Assembly (NCBI RefSeq): GCF_021341665.1 | Contig: NZ_JAJTTH010000013.1 | Coordinates: 95,573 to 159,572, forward strand | DNA length: 64,000 nt | Direction of reading: 5' to 3' | DNA from: Pseudomonas sp. Au-Pse12 | GTDB taxonomy: Bacteria; Pseudomonadota; Gammaproteobacteria; Pseudomonadales; Pseudomonadaceae | In this document: one piece after another, positions 8,251 through 16,930 of the stretch | Layout: every line of letters starts with the position of its first letter | Numbering within the stretch: position 1 is the first letter of the stretch | Made by a program: the position numbers and the translations under genes | The notes under the pieces: generated by a model | What the model was told of the DNA's origin: nothing | What the model saw: the letters and a program-made list of their open reading frames with translations, nothing else | The model's database searches: none

Positions 8251-8880
8251 ATGAACCTCAGCCCCATCACCCATGTCAGCTTCGACGCCGAAATGCTCTG
8301 CCTCGGCTGGGCCGATGGCCTGCACCTGCGGCAGCCGTTGAGTCGCTACCGATTCCTGCAAGAGGCCACGCCCGAGCAGCGGGTGGACTTTCAGATCGAG
8401 CACCGAGGGCGTCGGGTGTCCTGGCCGCAGTTGGGAGAGTCGGGTGTCAGCGTCGAGGCCATCGATTGGATCTGGGAGCACCTGTGCAATGAGTCCATGG
8501 CGCGCTTGCAGGCCGTGGAGTGGCAGCTCGACCGGTTGCCGGCGGACGATCAAGCCATCGTCGCGCTCTGGCGCCTGGAGGCGGACGGTTACAACGGCGG
8601 CTTCCTGCAGTTCTTCTGCAATTGGGGCGAGCAGACCTGTAAGCTGGCGCTGGACACCCTGGCGGCCATCGGTGCGCGCAACACCCGCAGGCTGGTCAGC
8701 CGCCAGCGGCAGTTGCTCGGACCTCTTGAACATCACCCGCCACTGCAGCGGCTGTGGGACCTTCCGTCGCTGCTGAGCGACGAGCAGCATGAGTTGATCA
8801 GCGGCGAACTGGACGAGCAGCTGTGGTCGGCGATGGAGGAGGTGCCGGCGTTGGCGGTGAAGTATTTTTACCTTGGTTGA
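8251..8880 (+). CDS. DUF2442 - DMP19 two-domain protein
   Basis: The protein has 209 residues. The first 75 match DUF2442: HVSFDAEMLCLGWADG, PLSRYRFLQEATPEQR, then WPQLGESGVSVEAI. The rest (about 95-205) matches the DMP19/DUF4375 domain, with the landmark GYNGGFLQFFCNWGEQT and AAIGARNTRRLV. DMP19 is named after a DNA-mimic protein of Neisseria, but most members are uncharacterised and the C-terminal acidic surface is family lore, not seen here. DUF2442 is common in toxin-antitoxin-like settings, and no toxin gene is adjacent. The join of the two domains in one chain is the notable point. Confidence 0.72.
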   Translation: MNLSPITHVSFDAEMLCLGWADGLHLRQPLSRYRFLQEATPEQRVDFQIEHRGRRVSWPQLGESGVSVEAIDWIWEHLCNESMARLQAVEWQLDRLPADDQAIVALWRLEADGYNGGFLQFFCNWGEQTCKLALDTLAAIGARNTRRLVSRQRQLLGPLEHHPPLQRLWDLPSLLSDEQHELISGELDEQLWSAMEEVPALAVKYFYLG

Positions 8881-8937
8881 TGCTCGCTGCGCTGTGTTCT
8901 AATGCCGCGCCTCGTACCGGCAAATGGACTTTATCCC

Positions 8938-9384
8938 GTGTCTGAACCCCGTATTCGCGCGCTCGCGCTGTGTGTCTTCCACCACCAGGGCAAGATCCTG
9001 GTCAATCAGTTCGTTGATGCCGACACGCAACAGACGCTGTTCCGGCCGCTGGGCGGCGGTATCGATTTCGGTGAGCACAGTGCCCGGGCGATTGTCCGGG
9101 AGGTGCAGGAGGAACTGGGGCAGTCGATCAACAACCTGCGCCTGATCGGCACCCTGGAAAGCCTGTTCAGGTTCGCCGGCAAACCCGGCCATGAAATCGT
9201 CCAGGTCTACGACGCGCGCTTCGATGACCCGAGCGTCTACCAGCGCACCCACCTCGATGCCCGGGAAAGCGACGGCGCGCCGTTCGTTGCGTGCTGGCAT
9301 GGCAGCGCCAGTTTTACCGAGCACACGCCGCTGGTTCCCGCGGGCCTGGGCGAGCTGCTGAAGCAGGCCGGCTTGCTCGACTGA
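8938..9384 (+). CDS. Nudix hydrolase
   Basis: This enzyme of about 148 residues hydrolyses a nucleoside diphosphate linked to another moiety, using Mg2+. The Nudix box is complete: GGGIDFGE, then seven residues, then REVQEELGQ. The metal-binding Glu pair lies in EVQEELG. The start is uncertain. I use GTG at 8938 (MSEPRIRALAL), which gives a normal N-terminus; ATG at 8902 in frame would add 12 unremarkable residues and has no ribosome-binding site. The substrate cannot be inferred. Confidence 0.82.
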   Translation: MSEPRIRALALCVFHHQGKILVNQFVDADTQQTLFRPLGGGIDFGEHSARAIVREVQEELGQSINNLRLIGTLESLFRFAGKPGHEIVQVYDARFDDPSVYQRTHLDARESDGAPFVACWHGSASFTEHTPLVPAGLGELLKQAGLLD

Positions 9385-9592
9385 GCGGGCCACGGCCGCG
9401 ACGGGTTGCAGGTCTGGCTGCAACCATGCTCGACGAAACACCTCGCAACGCATCCCGTGGCTGATCGGCCGCGGCCTATGTCATTCGGCAGATGTGCGCT
9501 TGTACCCGCTTCTCGATACTCGAGCCTCCCTGGCACAGCCCGCCGTGGTCACGGCTGGCGGGTTGGCCGTTGTTCGAGTAGTGGAGTGATGC

Positions 9593-10288
9593 ATGCGTAA
9601 ATTGACCCTTCTGAGTAGCAGCCTGCTGCTGTCGACCCTGGCTGTCTCCACGGCCCAGGCTTTCGAAGCCGGCGACATCATCGTCCGTGCCGGCGCGGTG
9701 ACGGTGGACCCGCGAGAACGCAGTTCCGCCGTCAAGGTCGATCGCGGCGCCCTGGCCGGCACCAGTCTGGGCGGCAAGGCGAGCCTGGGCAGCGATACCC
9801 AATTGGGCCTGAACTTCGCCTACATGCTGACCAACCATCTGGCGGTGGAACTGCTGGCGGCGACTCCCTTTGAACACAGCGTGAGCCTCAGCGGCACCGC
9901 CGGCGGTATCGCCGATGGCAAGCTCGGTTCCCTCAAGCACCTGCCACCGACCCTGAGCCTGCTGTACTACCCGATGCACAGCAAATCGGCGTTCCAGCCC
10001 TATGTGGGGGCGGGGCTCAACTACACCTGGATCTACGATGAAAAGGTCGGCAGCCGGGCCTCCGCCGCCGGTTTCGACCACCTGCGCGCCGGCAACTCCT
10101 GGGGCTGGGCGGCACAGGTGGGCATGGACTACATGCTCACCGAGCGGCTGATGCTCAACGCGCAGCTGCGCTACATCGACATTGATACCGATGCCTATGT
10201 GAACAATAGCCAGCTCGGGGTTCGCTCCAAGGTGACTGTGGATGTCGACCCGTTCGTGTACATGGTGGGGTTGGGTTACCGGTTCTAG
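9593..10288 (+). CDS. OmpW-family outer-membrane protein
   Basis: The protein has 231 residues with a clear signal peptide (about 1-22, ending STAQA) and mature N-terminus FEAGDIIVRAGAVTVDP, typical of OmpW. Alternating amphipathic strands, aromatic girdle residues and a C-terminal GLGYRF, ending in Phe, mark an eight-stranded beta-barrel. OmpW proteins form narrow hydrophobic channels in the outer membrane and respond to stress. It is a single-gene unit, flanked 3' by a hairpin at 10300-10328. Confidence 0.9.
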   Translation: MRKLTLLSSSLLLSTLAVSTAQAFEAGDIIVRAGAVTVDPRERSSAVKVDRGALAGTSLGGKASLGSDTQLGLNFAYMLTNHLAVELLAATPFEHSVSLSGTAGGIADGKLGSLKHLPPTLSLLYYPMHSKSAFQPYVGAGLNYTWIYDEKVGSRASAAGFDHLRAGNSWGWAAQVGMDYMLTERLMLNAQLRYIDIDTDAYVNNSQLGVRSKVTVDVDPFVYMVGLGYRF

Positions 10289-10299
10289 GCAATGACCCC

Positions 10300-10328
10300 G
10301 GGCGCTGCGTCGAGGCCCAGCGCCCTTT
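10300..10328 (+). terminator. Hairpin terminator after the OmpW gene
   Basis: The arms GGGCGCTG (10300-10307) and CAGCGCCC (10318-10325) are perfectly complementary around a ten-base loop and are followed by three T residues. Position (12 bases after the stop) and strong stem favour an intrinsic terminator. The short T-run lowers confidence. Confidence 0.55.
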
Positions 10329-10513
10329 GCCCGGTTTCCGGATTGTTTCAGGGAATGTTTTAGTGACGCCATGGTCGACCCGATATGGCCCTCGCGTGGC
10401 CCGTCGGTTGTCGCCTACGAGCCCATGCGCCGGCCACGGTGCGCTGTTCTGTCGCTCAAAGGGCTCAGGGCCGGCGCTGACTCAGGGTCCATGGTGTGTT
10501 GGAAGAGTCGATC

Positions 10514-11137
10514 ATGCACTTCATCGCAAGGCTTACCTGCTACGGTTTGATGCTCTATATCGCCCAGCTCCTCGCCGCCGAGCCGCAACCCGCGGTGCAG
10601 GCTGCCGCTCAGGACAAGGCCCAGGCGCTGGAGCAGAAGGCCGCGGATAAACAGAGCCCCCAGGCCGAACCCCAGGCCGCGCCCATTACCAGGACCGAGG
10701 TCCAGGCCGTGGACCCGGCGGGCCAGGCTCCCCTGGACGACGCCATTACCTGCCTGTCGCGAACCCTCTACTGGGAGGCCAAGGGGGCGGAGCGCGCCGA
10801 TATGGAAGCCGTGGCCAATGTGGTGTTGAACCGCCTGGGTCATGAAGGTTTTCCCGGGACGGTGTGCGAAGTGGTCAAGCAGGGTTCGGAAAAGAGTCCG
10901 TGCCAGTTTTCCTGGTGGTGCGATGGTCGCCCGGACCAGGTGGAAGAGGAGGAGCGCTACCGCGTCGCCAAGGAAATTGCCCGCAAGGCGCTGAACCAGC
11001 AACTCCGGGACCGCACCGACGGCGCGCTGTACTTTCATGACCGCAGTGTTGCCCCGGATTGGTCCAGGGCCTACATCAAGACCCGCGAAATCGGCCGTTT
11101 CAGTTTCTACAAGCCCAAGGATCTGGCGGCGCGCTAG
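10514..11137 (+). CDS. Cell-wall hydrolase, SleB-like (Hydrolase_2)
   Basis: The protein has 207 residues. A short N-terminal hydrophobic segment (LTCYGLMLYIAQLLAAE) serves as signal or anchor. An Ala/Gln/Lys-rich linker (to about 75) follows, then a SleB-type domain: CLSRTLYWEAKGA with the candidate catalytic Glu, VANVVLNRLGHEGFP, and CQFSWWCDG. Family members cleave peptidoglycan as lytic enzymes or amidases in the periplasm. The ATG at 10514 sits six bases after GGAAGAG. It may assist wall remodelling; it is not close to a sporulation locus, as expected for a pseudomonad. Confidence 0.82.
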   Translation: MHFIARLTCYGLMLYIAQLLAAEPQPAVQAAAQDKAQALEQKAADKQSPQAEPQAAPITRTEVQAVDPAGQAPLDDAITCLSRTLYWEAKGAERADMEAVANVVLNRLGHEGFPGTVCEVVKQGSEKSPCQFSWWCDGRPDQVEEEERYRVAKEIARKALNQQLRDRTDGALYFHDRSVAPDWSRAYIKTREIGRFSFYKPKDLAAR

Positions 11138-11158
11138 CGGCGCCGGGTCCGGTGGGTT

Positions 11159-11500
11159 TCAGCGTGCCTGGCTGTGCTGGCGCAGCCAGCGCTTGCCGAG
11201 GGGCGTCAGCCTGTGCCGGATGGATTGGCTGAAGCGTTTTCGGGAAACCTGATGCAGCAGGGTTTCGCACAGCTCGCGATCCAGTGGAAAGCCTTCTTCC
11301 AGCCATGTCACGGCGCGTTGCGCCCAGTATTCGGAGTCGGATTCCAGGGCGGTCAGCAGCAACTGGCGCAGCTCGACCGCCTCGGGCAGCGGCTGCCTGA
11401 TGTCGAGCCCGGCCAACGCATTGGGCAGGTTGGCCGCTACCGACGCATAAGGGCTTTCCAGCAGCGGCAGTAGCCATACGTAGCACAAGTGCTGGCTCAT
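11159..11500 (-). CDS. Hypothetical protein, 113 residues
   Basis: This is an all-helical-looking soluble protein, Leu-rich, with segments ANLPNALAGLDIRQPLPEAV and SEYWAQRAVTWLEEGFPLD and a basic end (KRFSQSIRHRLTPLGKRWLR). No family is recognised. A helical repeat-like region suggests protein binding, but that is a guess. It runs convergent to the SleB-like gene, and the GFA gene upstream is on the same strand, so the two could form one transcript. Confidence 0.5.
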   Translation of the reverse strand: MSQHLCYVWLLPLLESPYASVAANLPNALAGLDIRQPLPEAVELRQLLLTALESDSEYWAQRAVTWLEEGFPLDRELCETLLHQVSRKRFSQSIRHRLTPLGKRWLRQHSQAR

Positions 11501-11544
11501 CTGTCGGGCGATCCTTCAGGGCAGGGGCGCGGTTGAACCCGGGG

Positions 11545-11946
11545 TCAGGGCAACTGCGGATAGTGATCGGTGATGGCATGCCAGCTGGCTTTCATTGCCA
11601 CGCAGTGGTGCTTCTGCTTGGAGGCCGCGAAGGGCGTATCCAGGGTGGCGATGGCGATTGACACCCACTCGGCGTATTCGCCCCGGGCATCCTGCCAGAA
11701 TAGCGATGAGCCACAGTGGCAGCAGAACTGGCGCAACACGCCGGGGGAGGACTCATAGCCCTTGAGGGCTGCGCCAGGGTCGCTGATGTGCAGATTCGCT
11801 CGCGGCGTGCTGGCGTAGGAGGCAAAGGCCGCGCCATGGCCTTTCTGGCACTTGTGGCAATGGCAGTGGGTGACGGCTTTCAGCGCGGCGGACACTTGAT
11901 AAGTCACTGCGCCGCACAGGCAACTGCCTTGATGCAGGTTTTGCAT
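11545..11946 (-). CDS. GFA (CENP-V/Gfa) zinc-binding family protein
   Basis: The protein has 133 residues. The Gfa fold pattern of zinc cysteines is present: GSCLCGAV near the start, HCHCHKCQKGHG around 30-40, and FCCHCGSSLFW around 75-85. Founding members were described as glutathione-dependent formaldehyde-activating, but most have unknown substrates; the zinc sites are probably structural. The ATG at 11946 gives the typical MQNLHQGSCLCG lead. No formaldehyde dehydrogenase gene is near, so the role stays open. Confidence 0.8.
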   Translation of the reverse strand: MQNLHQGSCLCGAVTYQVSAALKAVTHCHCHKCQKGHGAAFASYASTPRANLHISDPGAALKGYESSPGVLRQFCCHCGSSLFWQDARGEYAEWVSIAIATLDTPFAASKQKHHCVAMKASWHAITDHYPQLP

Positions 11947-12268
11947 GGTCAGGGTTTCCGAAGTTTCAGCTCAGCATTGCCGCAAGTGGACGAACCCTTT
12001 ATAAAACGCCGGCTGCCTATCGCAGCCGTTGCCCTGGAAGCCCACGCGCAAGGGGCGACATAGTGAGTCAATCGCCGAGCCCCCTCAACACCTCTGTTCG
12101 CGGTTTTTTCTTACCCGTCCGGGGGGCATGGCTTTTCATGGCATCGGCAACCCGTATGGCAACCTGTTTGGGCTCGTGCCCAGGGCGGGCATGGACGCTT
12201 GGTTGGGCGCTTCGGAAATGCCGGGGCCCAGTAACGCCCCGGGCTGAAGCCGGGCAAAGGAGAGACGC
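11947..12268. other. Intergenic stretch without a gene
   Basis: The 322 bases between the divergent GFA and ICMT-like genes carry only open frames that overlap each other and lack ribosome-binding sites. No strong hairpin or recognisable operator is visible. It must contain promoters for both genes. Confidence 0.5.
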
Positions 12269-12733
12269 ATGATGCAGGCATTGGAAAACCGCATTCCGCC
12301 GCCGCTTGTCGCGGTACTGTTCGGGGTGTTGATGGGGCTGTTTTCGCGCGGGTTGCCGGGCTTCGATCCGGATTTGGGCACGCGCCTGCTGTTGGCGCTG
12401 CCGCTGGTGATTGCCGGGCTGCTGTTTGTCCTGGCCGGGGGGATTTCCTTTCGCCGGGCCAAGACCACGGTCAACCCGCTGAAACCTGCCAGCGCCTCGG
12501 CCCTGGTGACGTCGGGGATCTACCAGTACACGCGCAACCCGATGTACGTCGGCTTTGCCCTGTGGCTGCTGGCCTGGGGCCTGTACCTGGCCTCGCCCCT
12601 GGTGTTGCTGGGCGTCCTGGGGTTTGTCCTGTACATGAACCGCTTTCAGATCAACCCCGAAGAGCGGGCGCTGGGGCAGTTGTTTGGGGCTGATTTTGCC
12701 GCGTATAGGCAGCGCGTGCGGCGCTGGCTGTGA
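12269..12733 (+). CDS. ICMT/PEMT-like membrane methyltransferase
   Basis: This 154-residue membrane protein has about four hydrophobic segments and the isoprenylcysteine carboxyl methyltransferase-family signature SGIYQYTRNPMYVGF, followed by NRFQINPEERALG with Glu-Glu near the cofactor site. Family members use S-adenosylmethionine to methylate lipids or small molecules at the membrane. Two tandem ATGs (12269, 12272) follow GGAGAGA at good spacing, so either may start. The bacterial substrate is unknown. Confidence 0.8.
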   Translation: MMQALENRIPPPLVAVLFGVLMGLFSRGLPGFDPDLGTRLLLALPLVIAGLLFVLAGGISFRRAKTTVNPLKPASASALVTSGIYQYTRNPMYVGFALWLLAWGLYLASPLVLLGVLGFVLYMNRFQINPEERALGQLFGADFAAYRQRVRRWL

Positions 12734-12860
12734 GCCTCTGCTGAGTCCGAATGCCATCGGCGACTTTCTTCCTCGCCAATTCCTCGGTGTTTTCAGGCCT
12801 GGGGTTGATCCTGTGCTCGATCTTCAAGATCAGCCAGACAACTCACTAAAGGCACACACC

Positions 12861-13103
12861 ATGACCCAGCAAAACCGCGAGAACCGAGCCCATCAACTGA
12901 GCCCCAACAACCCTGCCTGCAGGCGTTCACGGGGGGATGCCAGGGCAGCGATGGGCAGTAGCAAGAAACACCCCCAGGATGCCCGGGCGGATATCCAGAA
13001 CATCAACAAGGGCACGGCAGGTACCAATCGCATCTATGACAAGGGCCAGGGCAATCGTGGCAAGCAGCTGAATCCCAATCAGTCGCCGTCGAAGCCTCGA
13101 TGA
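12861..13103 (+). CDS. Small hydrophilic hypothetical protein
   Basis: The protein has 80 residues and is very polar (Asn, Gln, Arg, Lys, Ser), with no hydrophobic core: segments include QNRENRAHQLSPNNPACRRS and NKGTAGTNRIYDKGQGNRGK. It is likely disordered and may bind nucleic acid or be stress-related, but no family is recognised. The ATG at 12861 follows AAAGG at acceptable distance. Upstream in-frame codons have no start signal. It ends before a strong hairpin. Confidence 0.55.
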   Translation: MTQQNRENRAHQLSPNNPACRRSRGDARAAMGSSKKHPQDARADIQNINKGTAGTNRIYDKGQGNRGKQLNPNQSPSKPR

Positions 13104-13114
13104 GCAAGGCGTTG

Positions 13115-13138
13115 GGGCCGGCGTTGTGCCGGCCCTTT
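13115..13138. terminator. Bidirectional-type hairpin between convergent genes
   Basis: GGGCCGGC (13115-13122) pairs perfectly with GCCGGCCC (13128-13135) around a five-base loop, followed by TTT. It sits between two genes that end towards each other (13103 and 13142). Confidence 0.65.
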
Positions 13139-13141
13139 CCT

Positions 13142-14311
13142 TCAGGGCAGAGGATGGCCCAGAACCGTGAGCGCTTTGCGGTACTCCTGCGGATAGCTGG
13201 CGAACACTTCGCCGATCAATCGCGCAGGCAGGCCCAGCCGTTGCATCTCTTTCTGTAGAAAACGTGTTGTTTCGGCAAAGTGCAGCATTTGCCGCAGTGC
13301 ATCGATTTCACTTCCTCCCTCGTAGTCGGCTGAACCTTGCAAGGCGGCAGCCCTGATCGCCACCGCCTCGGCAAGTGAACGCACGCTGGCGAGGGTAGGC
13401 CGGCCTTTGCCGCCAGTGATCCAATCACGCAGCAACCGCTGTTTGGAGGTGATGTCACGGACTTTGCCCTGATGGTACTCATGCTGCGCCCAGAGCTCGC
13501 CAAGGGCTGCCGTGTTAGCGCATCCCGCTAGCCGGGCAAAGTGTTCAAGGCAGTCGCCGAGGGGGTTGCTCCAGTCGGACTGGGGAGGCGTCAGCCTGGG
13601 CAGCCAGCGTTCCAGTGGCTGGCTATCCCGGGTTGCGCTGTGTTGCATCAGGTCCCAGTTCAGCACCACGGCATCGGCGGTCAGCCAGGCCGCAAAACGC
13701 AGCAATGTGGCGACGCTGTCGGCCAGTCTCGCCTGCATAAAATCCACATGGCTGGTCAGTGCCTGCTCATCGAGTGTGCTTGCCAGCAATGCCTTGAACC
13801 GAGCCCTTGAACCAGGAAGGCCGAGATCCTCGGTCAATGTGGAGTCGGCCAGTAGTGTCAGCTTCGCCACGACGCCGGAGGCACGAGGCAACAGCTTGCA
13901 GGCCAGATGCCATTCTGTCTCGAGCTTGTCTTTCCAATAGTCCACGCATCGCGGGCTATTGAAGAGTGGGCTAGCGATCAAGCCCCGCCATTCGACGTAG
14001 GGTCGCCATAGCGCATCCTTCTGCAGGATTTCTTGCTGCAGCTGTGCCAGCACCGGACGGCTTTGCAGCATCCTGTTCAGTTTGAGCTTCTGGGTAGGGC
14101 GCATCTCCTCCTTGGGCTGAGGGGCTGCAAACCACTTGCTGAAGGTCTTCCAGGTGAGCCAGCCGGGCCGATGCGCCTGTTCGTACAGATTCCTCGGCAG
14201 GGCCGACATGTGGAGCAAGTCGAAGACGGTGGCCATGGGCAGGAAGTACAGGCAGCCCTGATAGATGGGAATCAGGGCCTCTTGATCGGACGTTGCCAGG
14301 TTGGAATCCAT
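13142..14311 (-). CDS. Uncharacterised protein, about 389 residues
   Basis: No family is recognised. The protein looks soluble and largely helical, with many Leu/Ala/Gln segments and basic patches (RPTQKLKLNRMLQSRPVLA, KQRLLRDWITGGKGRPTLA). The latter, with LASVRSLAEAVAIRAAAL after it, hints at a helix-turn-helix-like DNA or protein contact, but this is weak. I chose the ATG at 14311 because AGGAGCAAGGA precedes it directly; an upstream in-frame start lies in noncoding-looking sequence. Its slightly lower third-position G+C than its neighbours may indicate an acquired gene. It stands alone between two hypotheticals. Confidence 0.6.
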   Translation of the reverse strand: MDSNLATSDQEALIPIYQGCLYFLPMATVFDLLHMSALPRNLYEQAHRPGWLTWKTFSKWFAAPQPKEEMRPTQKLKLNRMLQSRPVLAQLQQEILQKDALWRPYVEWRGLIASPLFNSPRCVDYWKDKLETEWHLACKLLPRASGVVAKLTLLADSTLTEDLGLPGSRARFKALLASTLDEQALTSHVDFMQARLADSVATLLRFAAWLTADAVVLNWDLMQHSATRDSQPLERWLPRLTPPQSDWSNPLGDCLEHFARLAGCANTAALGELWAQHEYHQGKVRDITSKQRLLRDWITGGKGRPTLASVRSLAEAVAIRAAALQGSADYEGGSEIDALRQMLHFAETTRFLQKEMQRLGLPARLIGEVFASYPQEYRKALTVLGHPLP

Positions 14312-14433
14312 TCCTTGCTCCTGATGACGCGGGGGTGACCTGTCGGTACGTGATCTTGTGCCGGTCTTGCGTGGAGGCGCCTCGGTACTGCGGGCCGGGA
14401 CGCCGGGCAATCAGTACTGGCCGTTGACGGCTA

Positions 14434-14871
14434 TCAAGCCGCCACTTGCGCCTGCATCTGCAACTGGCCGTCCACTTCGCGGGTCAGGCCGCTGGCGACG
14501 AACAGCGGCACCAGCAGCTTGTGCAGTTCAGGGTCGACGAAGTCCTTGACCGTTGCCAGGTCCAGGTCGCCGCTCACCGGCAGTTCGGCCTTGGTGAAGG
14601 ACAGCCAGGCTTTCTTCAGCGCCAGCAGCACGTCGCTGCCGGCGGTGGCGGCGAAGCGGCGGTTGGCCACGCGGCCGGCGAAGTTGAAGCTGTGCTGGTA
14701 TTCATAGCCGCTTTCGTCACCCTGGCTGGCGACACAGCGACCGCAGGAACAAGGGCCATCGGCGAAGGCGGCGCGCAGGTAGCTGTTGAAATCGACGATG
14801 GGCTTGAGGGCCAGGCGCTTGTCGACTTCGAACAGGTCGCCGGTCATTTTTGCTTCACTGCTCAAGGTCAT
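14434..14871 (-). CDS. Conserved-looking hypothetical protein, 145 residues
   Basis: This is a soluble protein with a cysteine cluster GPCSCGRCVASQGDE around residues 40-54 that could bind a metal, and a mixed alpha/beta pattern afterwards (AGSDVLLALKKAWLSFT, VDPELHKLLVPLFVASG). No family is recognised. The ATG at 14871 follows GAGGAAA at good spacing. A second in-frame Met eight codons later is possible but lacks a ribosome-binding site. It appears to be a single-gene unit. Confidence 0.55.
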   Translation of the reverse strand: MTLSSEAKMTGDLFEVDKRLALKPIVDFNSYLRAAFADGPCSCGRCVASQGDESGYEYQHSFNFAGRVANRRFAATAGSDVLLALKKAWLSFTKAELPVSGDLDLATVKDFVDPELHKLLVPLFVASGLTREVDGQLQMQAQVAA

Positions 14872-15056
14872 TTTCCTCACTGTCAGGCGGTGTATTTCTC
14901 AAGGGGCGCACCATACCAGCCGGATCGGCGCAGGGGTACTTTTCTGCCGTTGCCTGGCGCTTGGGTGGGCGCGCCACGACCGGTGCGGCCCTGGGCAAGG
15001 CCGCGCCCAGCCTATGTCTGCCGCAGGCCTGGACGTCTGGCGCTATCGGCCGGCCG

Positions 15057-15689
15057 CTACAGTGCCGGGCGTGGCAGCTGCAGCCATTCCTGCACCGCCG
15101 GCCGCTGCCATTGACGCCGGGCATAGTCCACCAGGCGCGCCGGCACCGGGTCACCGTTGAGGATCAGCCGGTTGAGCATCAGTGCCAGGTCGACATCGGC
15201 AATCGACCACTGGCCGAACAGGCAGTCGCGGCCATCCGCCAACAGTGCTTGTGCGGCTTCGATCAGCTTGCTCGCCGCCGCTTCGGCCTGGGGCGACAGC
15301 GGTTCGCCCTGGCAGCCGTAGAACACCACCAGGGTCGAGCGCTCCTGACGGATCGACAGCAGGTCGCTGCGTAGCCAGGCCTGGACCTGGCGGGCCTTGG
15401 CCAGCTGTTGCGGGTCGCGGGGGTAGACCGGGTTGTGCGGGAACAGCTGCTCCAGGTATTCCGCAATGGCCGAGGATTCGGACAGGGCAAAGTCGTCGAG
15501 CACCAGGGTTGGCACACGCTGGGTCTGGGACAGACGAGCGTAGGCTGGCTCGCGGTTCTGCGCGGTGTCCAGGTCCAGGGGCAACAGGTCGAAGTCGATG
15601 CCCTTTTCCCGCAGCACCACGAACACGGACAGGGCATAGGGGCTGGTGAACTGGGCATCGACGTACAGGCGCGGGCGGGAAGCGGTCAC
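15057..15689 (-). CDS. yfcF: Glutathione S-transferase, YfcF type
   Basis: The protein has about 210 residues. The thioredoxin-like N-domain reads RLYVDAQFTSPYALSVFVVL, QTQRVPTLVLDDF with the cis-Pro, and LSESSAIAEYLE with the glutathione-binding Ser. The helical C-domain reads RQVQAWLRSDLLSIRQERST and IADVDLALMLNRLILNGD. These stretches closely match E. coli YfcF, a glutathione transferase/peroxidase tied to oxidative-stress resistance. I chose GTG at 15689, with TTGGAG nine bases before it; codons further upstream are poor. It acts in the cytoplasm with glutathione. Confidence 0.85.
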   Translation of the reverse strand: MTASRPRLYVDAQFTSPYALSVFVVLREKGIDFDLLPLDLDTAQNREPAYARLSQTQRVPTLVLDDFALSESSAIAEYLEQLFPHNPVYPRDPQQLAKARQVQAWLRSDLLSIRQERSTLVVFYGCQGEPLSPQAEAAASKLIEAAQALLADGRDCLFGQWSIADVDLALMLNRLILNGDPVPARLVDYARRQWQRPAVQEWLQLPRPAL

Positions 15690-15926
15690 GGCGGTATCTC
15701 CAAGGGGGGGAGCGCACACGCTAAGAGATCCCGGGGAATAAATAAAATGCGCGATTTTTATTCGGGCATTCCTTGTGGGAATACTGGCGTTCCAGCCTCA
15801 GTGCGCCGCGTGAGTGGCCAGCATTGGCAGGCACATTGCCTTGATCAACAAGGCAAAGTACTGGCCCCTGGCGGTCTGAAGTGTCGCCAAAATCACTTTA
15901 TTTTCAGGTGGTTAGGTGACCGCAAA

Positions 15927-16256
15927 ATGCGCCATGTGTTGATTACGCTGACTTCGTTTGCCCTGTTGGGCGGTGCCTCTGCGGCCCAGGCCCGGGAGCT
16001 GGCGGCCAATGACCGCTATGTCTGCAGTTGGGGCGCAGGCACTGCCGCCAGGGCCCAGGAATTGAAGTTGTCCGGGGTGTCGCTGTATGCGGCGCGGCAG
16101 AAAATCCAGACCTACAAGTTCAGCAAGGGCTGGATGCGCATGATGGCCCTGGGTATTACCGAGCAGACCTACGACAGCGCCTCGCGGATCAAGCCCGAGG
16201 CGCTGCGCAAAAGCTTTTACGAGGACTGCCTGAGGTATAAGTTGGCCCGTCGCTGA
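15927..16256 (+). CDS. Small exported hypothetical protein
   Basis: The protein has 109 residues with a signal peptide (MRHVLITLTSFALLGGASAAQA). The mature part has two cysteines (YVCSWG and YEDCLRY) that could form a disulfide in the periplasm. It also has a basic core (AARQKIQTYKFSKGWMRMM). No family is recognised. The ATG at 15927 is the only start that exposes the signal peptide at the N-terminus; the long frame upstream of it is antisense to the GST gene and is not real. Confidence 0.6.
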   Translation: MRHVLITLTSFALLGGASAAQARELAANDRYVCSWGAGTAARAQELKLSGVSLYAARQKIQTYKFSKGWMRMMALGITEQTYDSASRIKPEALRKSFYEDCLRYKLARR

Positions 16257-16333
16257 CCTGCCGAGGCTTCTATGTTTTCTCCTGCCAACGTTATGTACCT
16301 GGACCTGTCTGCCCATCTGCTGGCGCCCGGGCA

Positions 16334-16930
16334 ATGAGCCCGGCCGATCGACACTCGCCTCGCCAGCGGTACCCTGAGCAGGCCGCACGGGTCGCGGCGC
16401 TCATCGCCGCCGACCCGCTGCGCTGGCCGTTGCTGCAGCAGGTGCAGGCCCTGGGCCTTGATGACTGCTGGATCGGTGCCGGGTTTGTCCGCAATGCGCT
16501 GTGGGATCACCTGCACGGCCGAGCCTGCTCGCCGCTGGACAGTGACGTGGATGTCATCTGGTTCGATCGCCAGCGCTGTTCTGCCGAGCTTGATCGACAC
16601 CTGGAGGGAATGCTGCGGGCGTGCCATCCGGGCATCGACTGGTCGGTGAAGAACCAGGCGCGGATGCACCTGAAGAACGGCGACTTGCCTTATACCTCCA
16701 GCGCCGATGCCATGAGCCACTGGCCGGAAACCGCCACCGCAGTCGCCGTCAGGCGCAGCGCCGACGGGGCGTGTGAAGTGTGCGCGCCACTGGGGCTGGA
16801 CGACTTGTTCGACGGGGTGATCCGGCCGACGCCAAGGTTTGCCCAAGACCGGCGGCCGATCTTCCTCGAGCGGCTGCAAGCCAAGAACTGGCAGGGCCAA
16901 TGGCCATTGCTCAGGCTGCAAGAGCGCTGA
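16334..16930 (+). CDS. Nucleotidyltransferase-like protein, NTP_transf_6 family
   Basis: The protein has 198 residues. It matches the family formerly DUF925: ALGLDDCWIGAGFVRNALWD (about 40-59), then PLDSDVDVIWFD with the Asp-x-Asp metal site, WSVKNQARMHLKNGD, and the tail VIRPTPRF. The fold is a minimal nucleotidyltransferase; what is transferred is not known for the family. The ATG at 16334 follows the preceding stop by 77 bases. The metE gene begins 239 bases downstream under its own control. Confidence 0.8.
   Translation: MSPADRHSPRQRYPEQAARVAALIAADPLRWPLLQQVQALGLDDCWIGAGFVRNALWDHLHGRACSPLDSDVDVIWFDRQRCSAELDRHLEGMLRACHPGIDWSVKNQARMHLKNGDLPYTSSADAMSHWPETATAVAVRRSADGACEVCAPLGLDDLFDGVIRPTPRFAQDRRPIFLERLQAKNWQGQWPLLRLQER

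Noticed and set aside
8251..8880. DUF2442-based toxin-antitoxin system
   Set aside because: No toxin gene such as a DUF4160 partner lies next to it.
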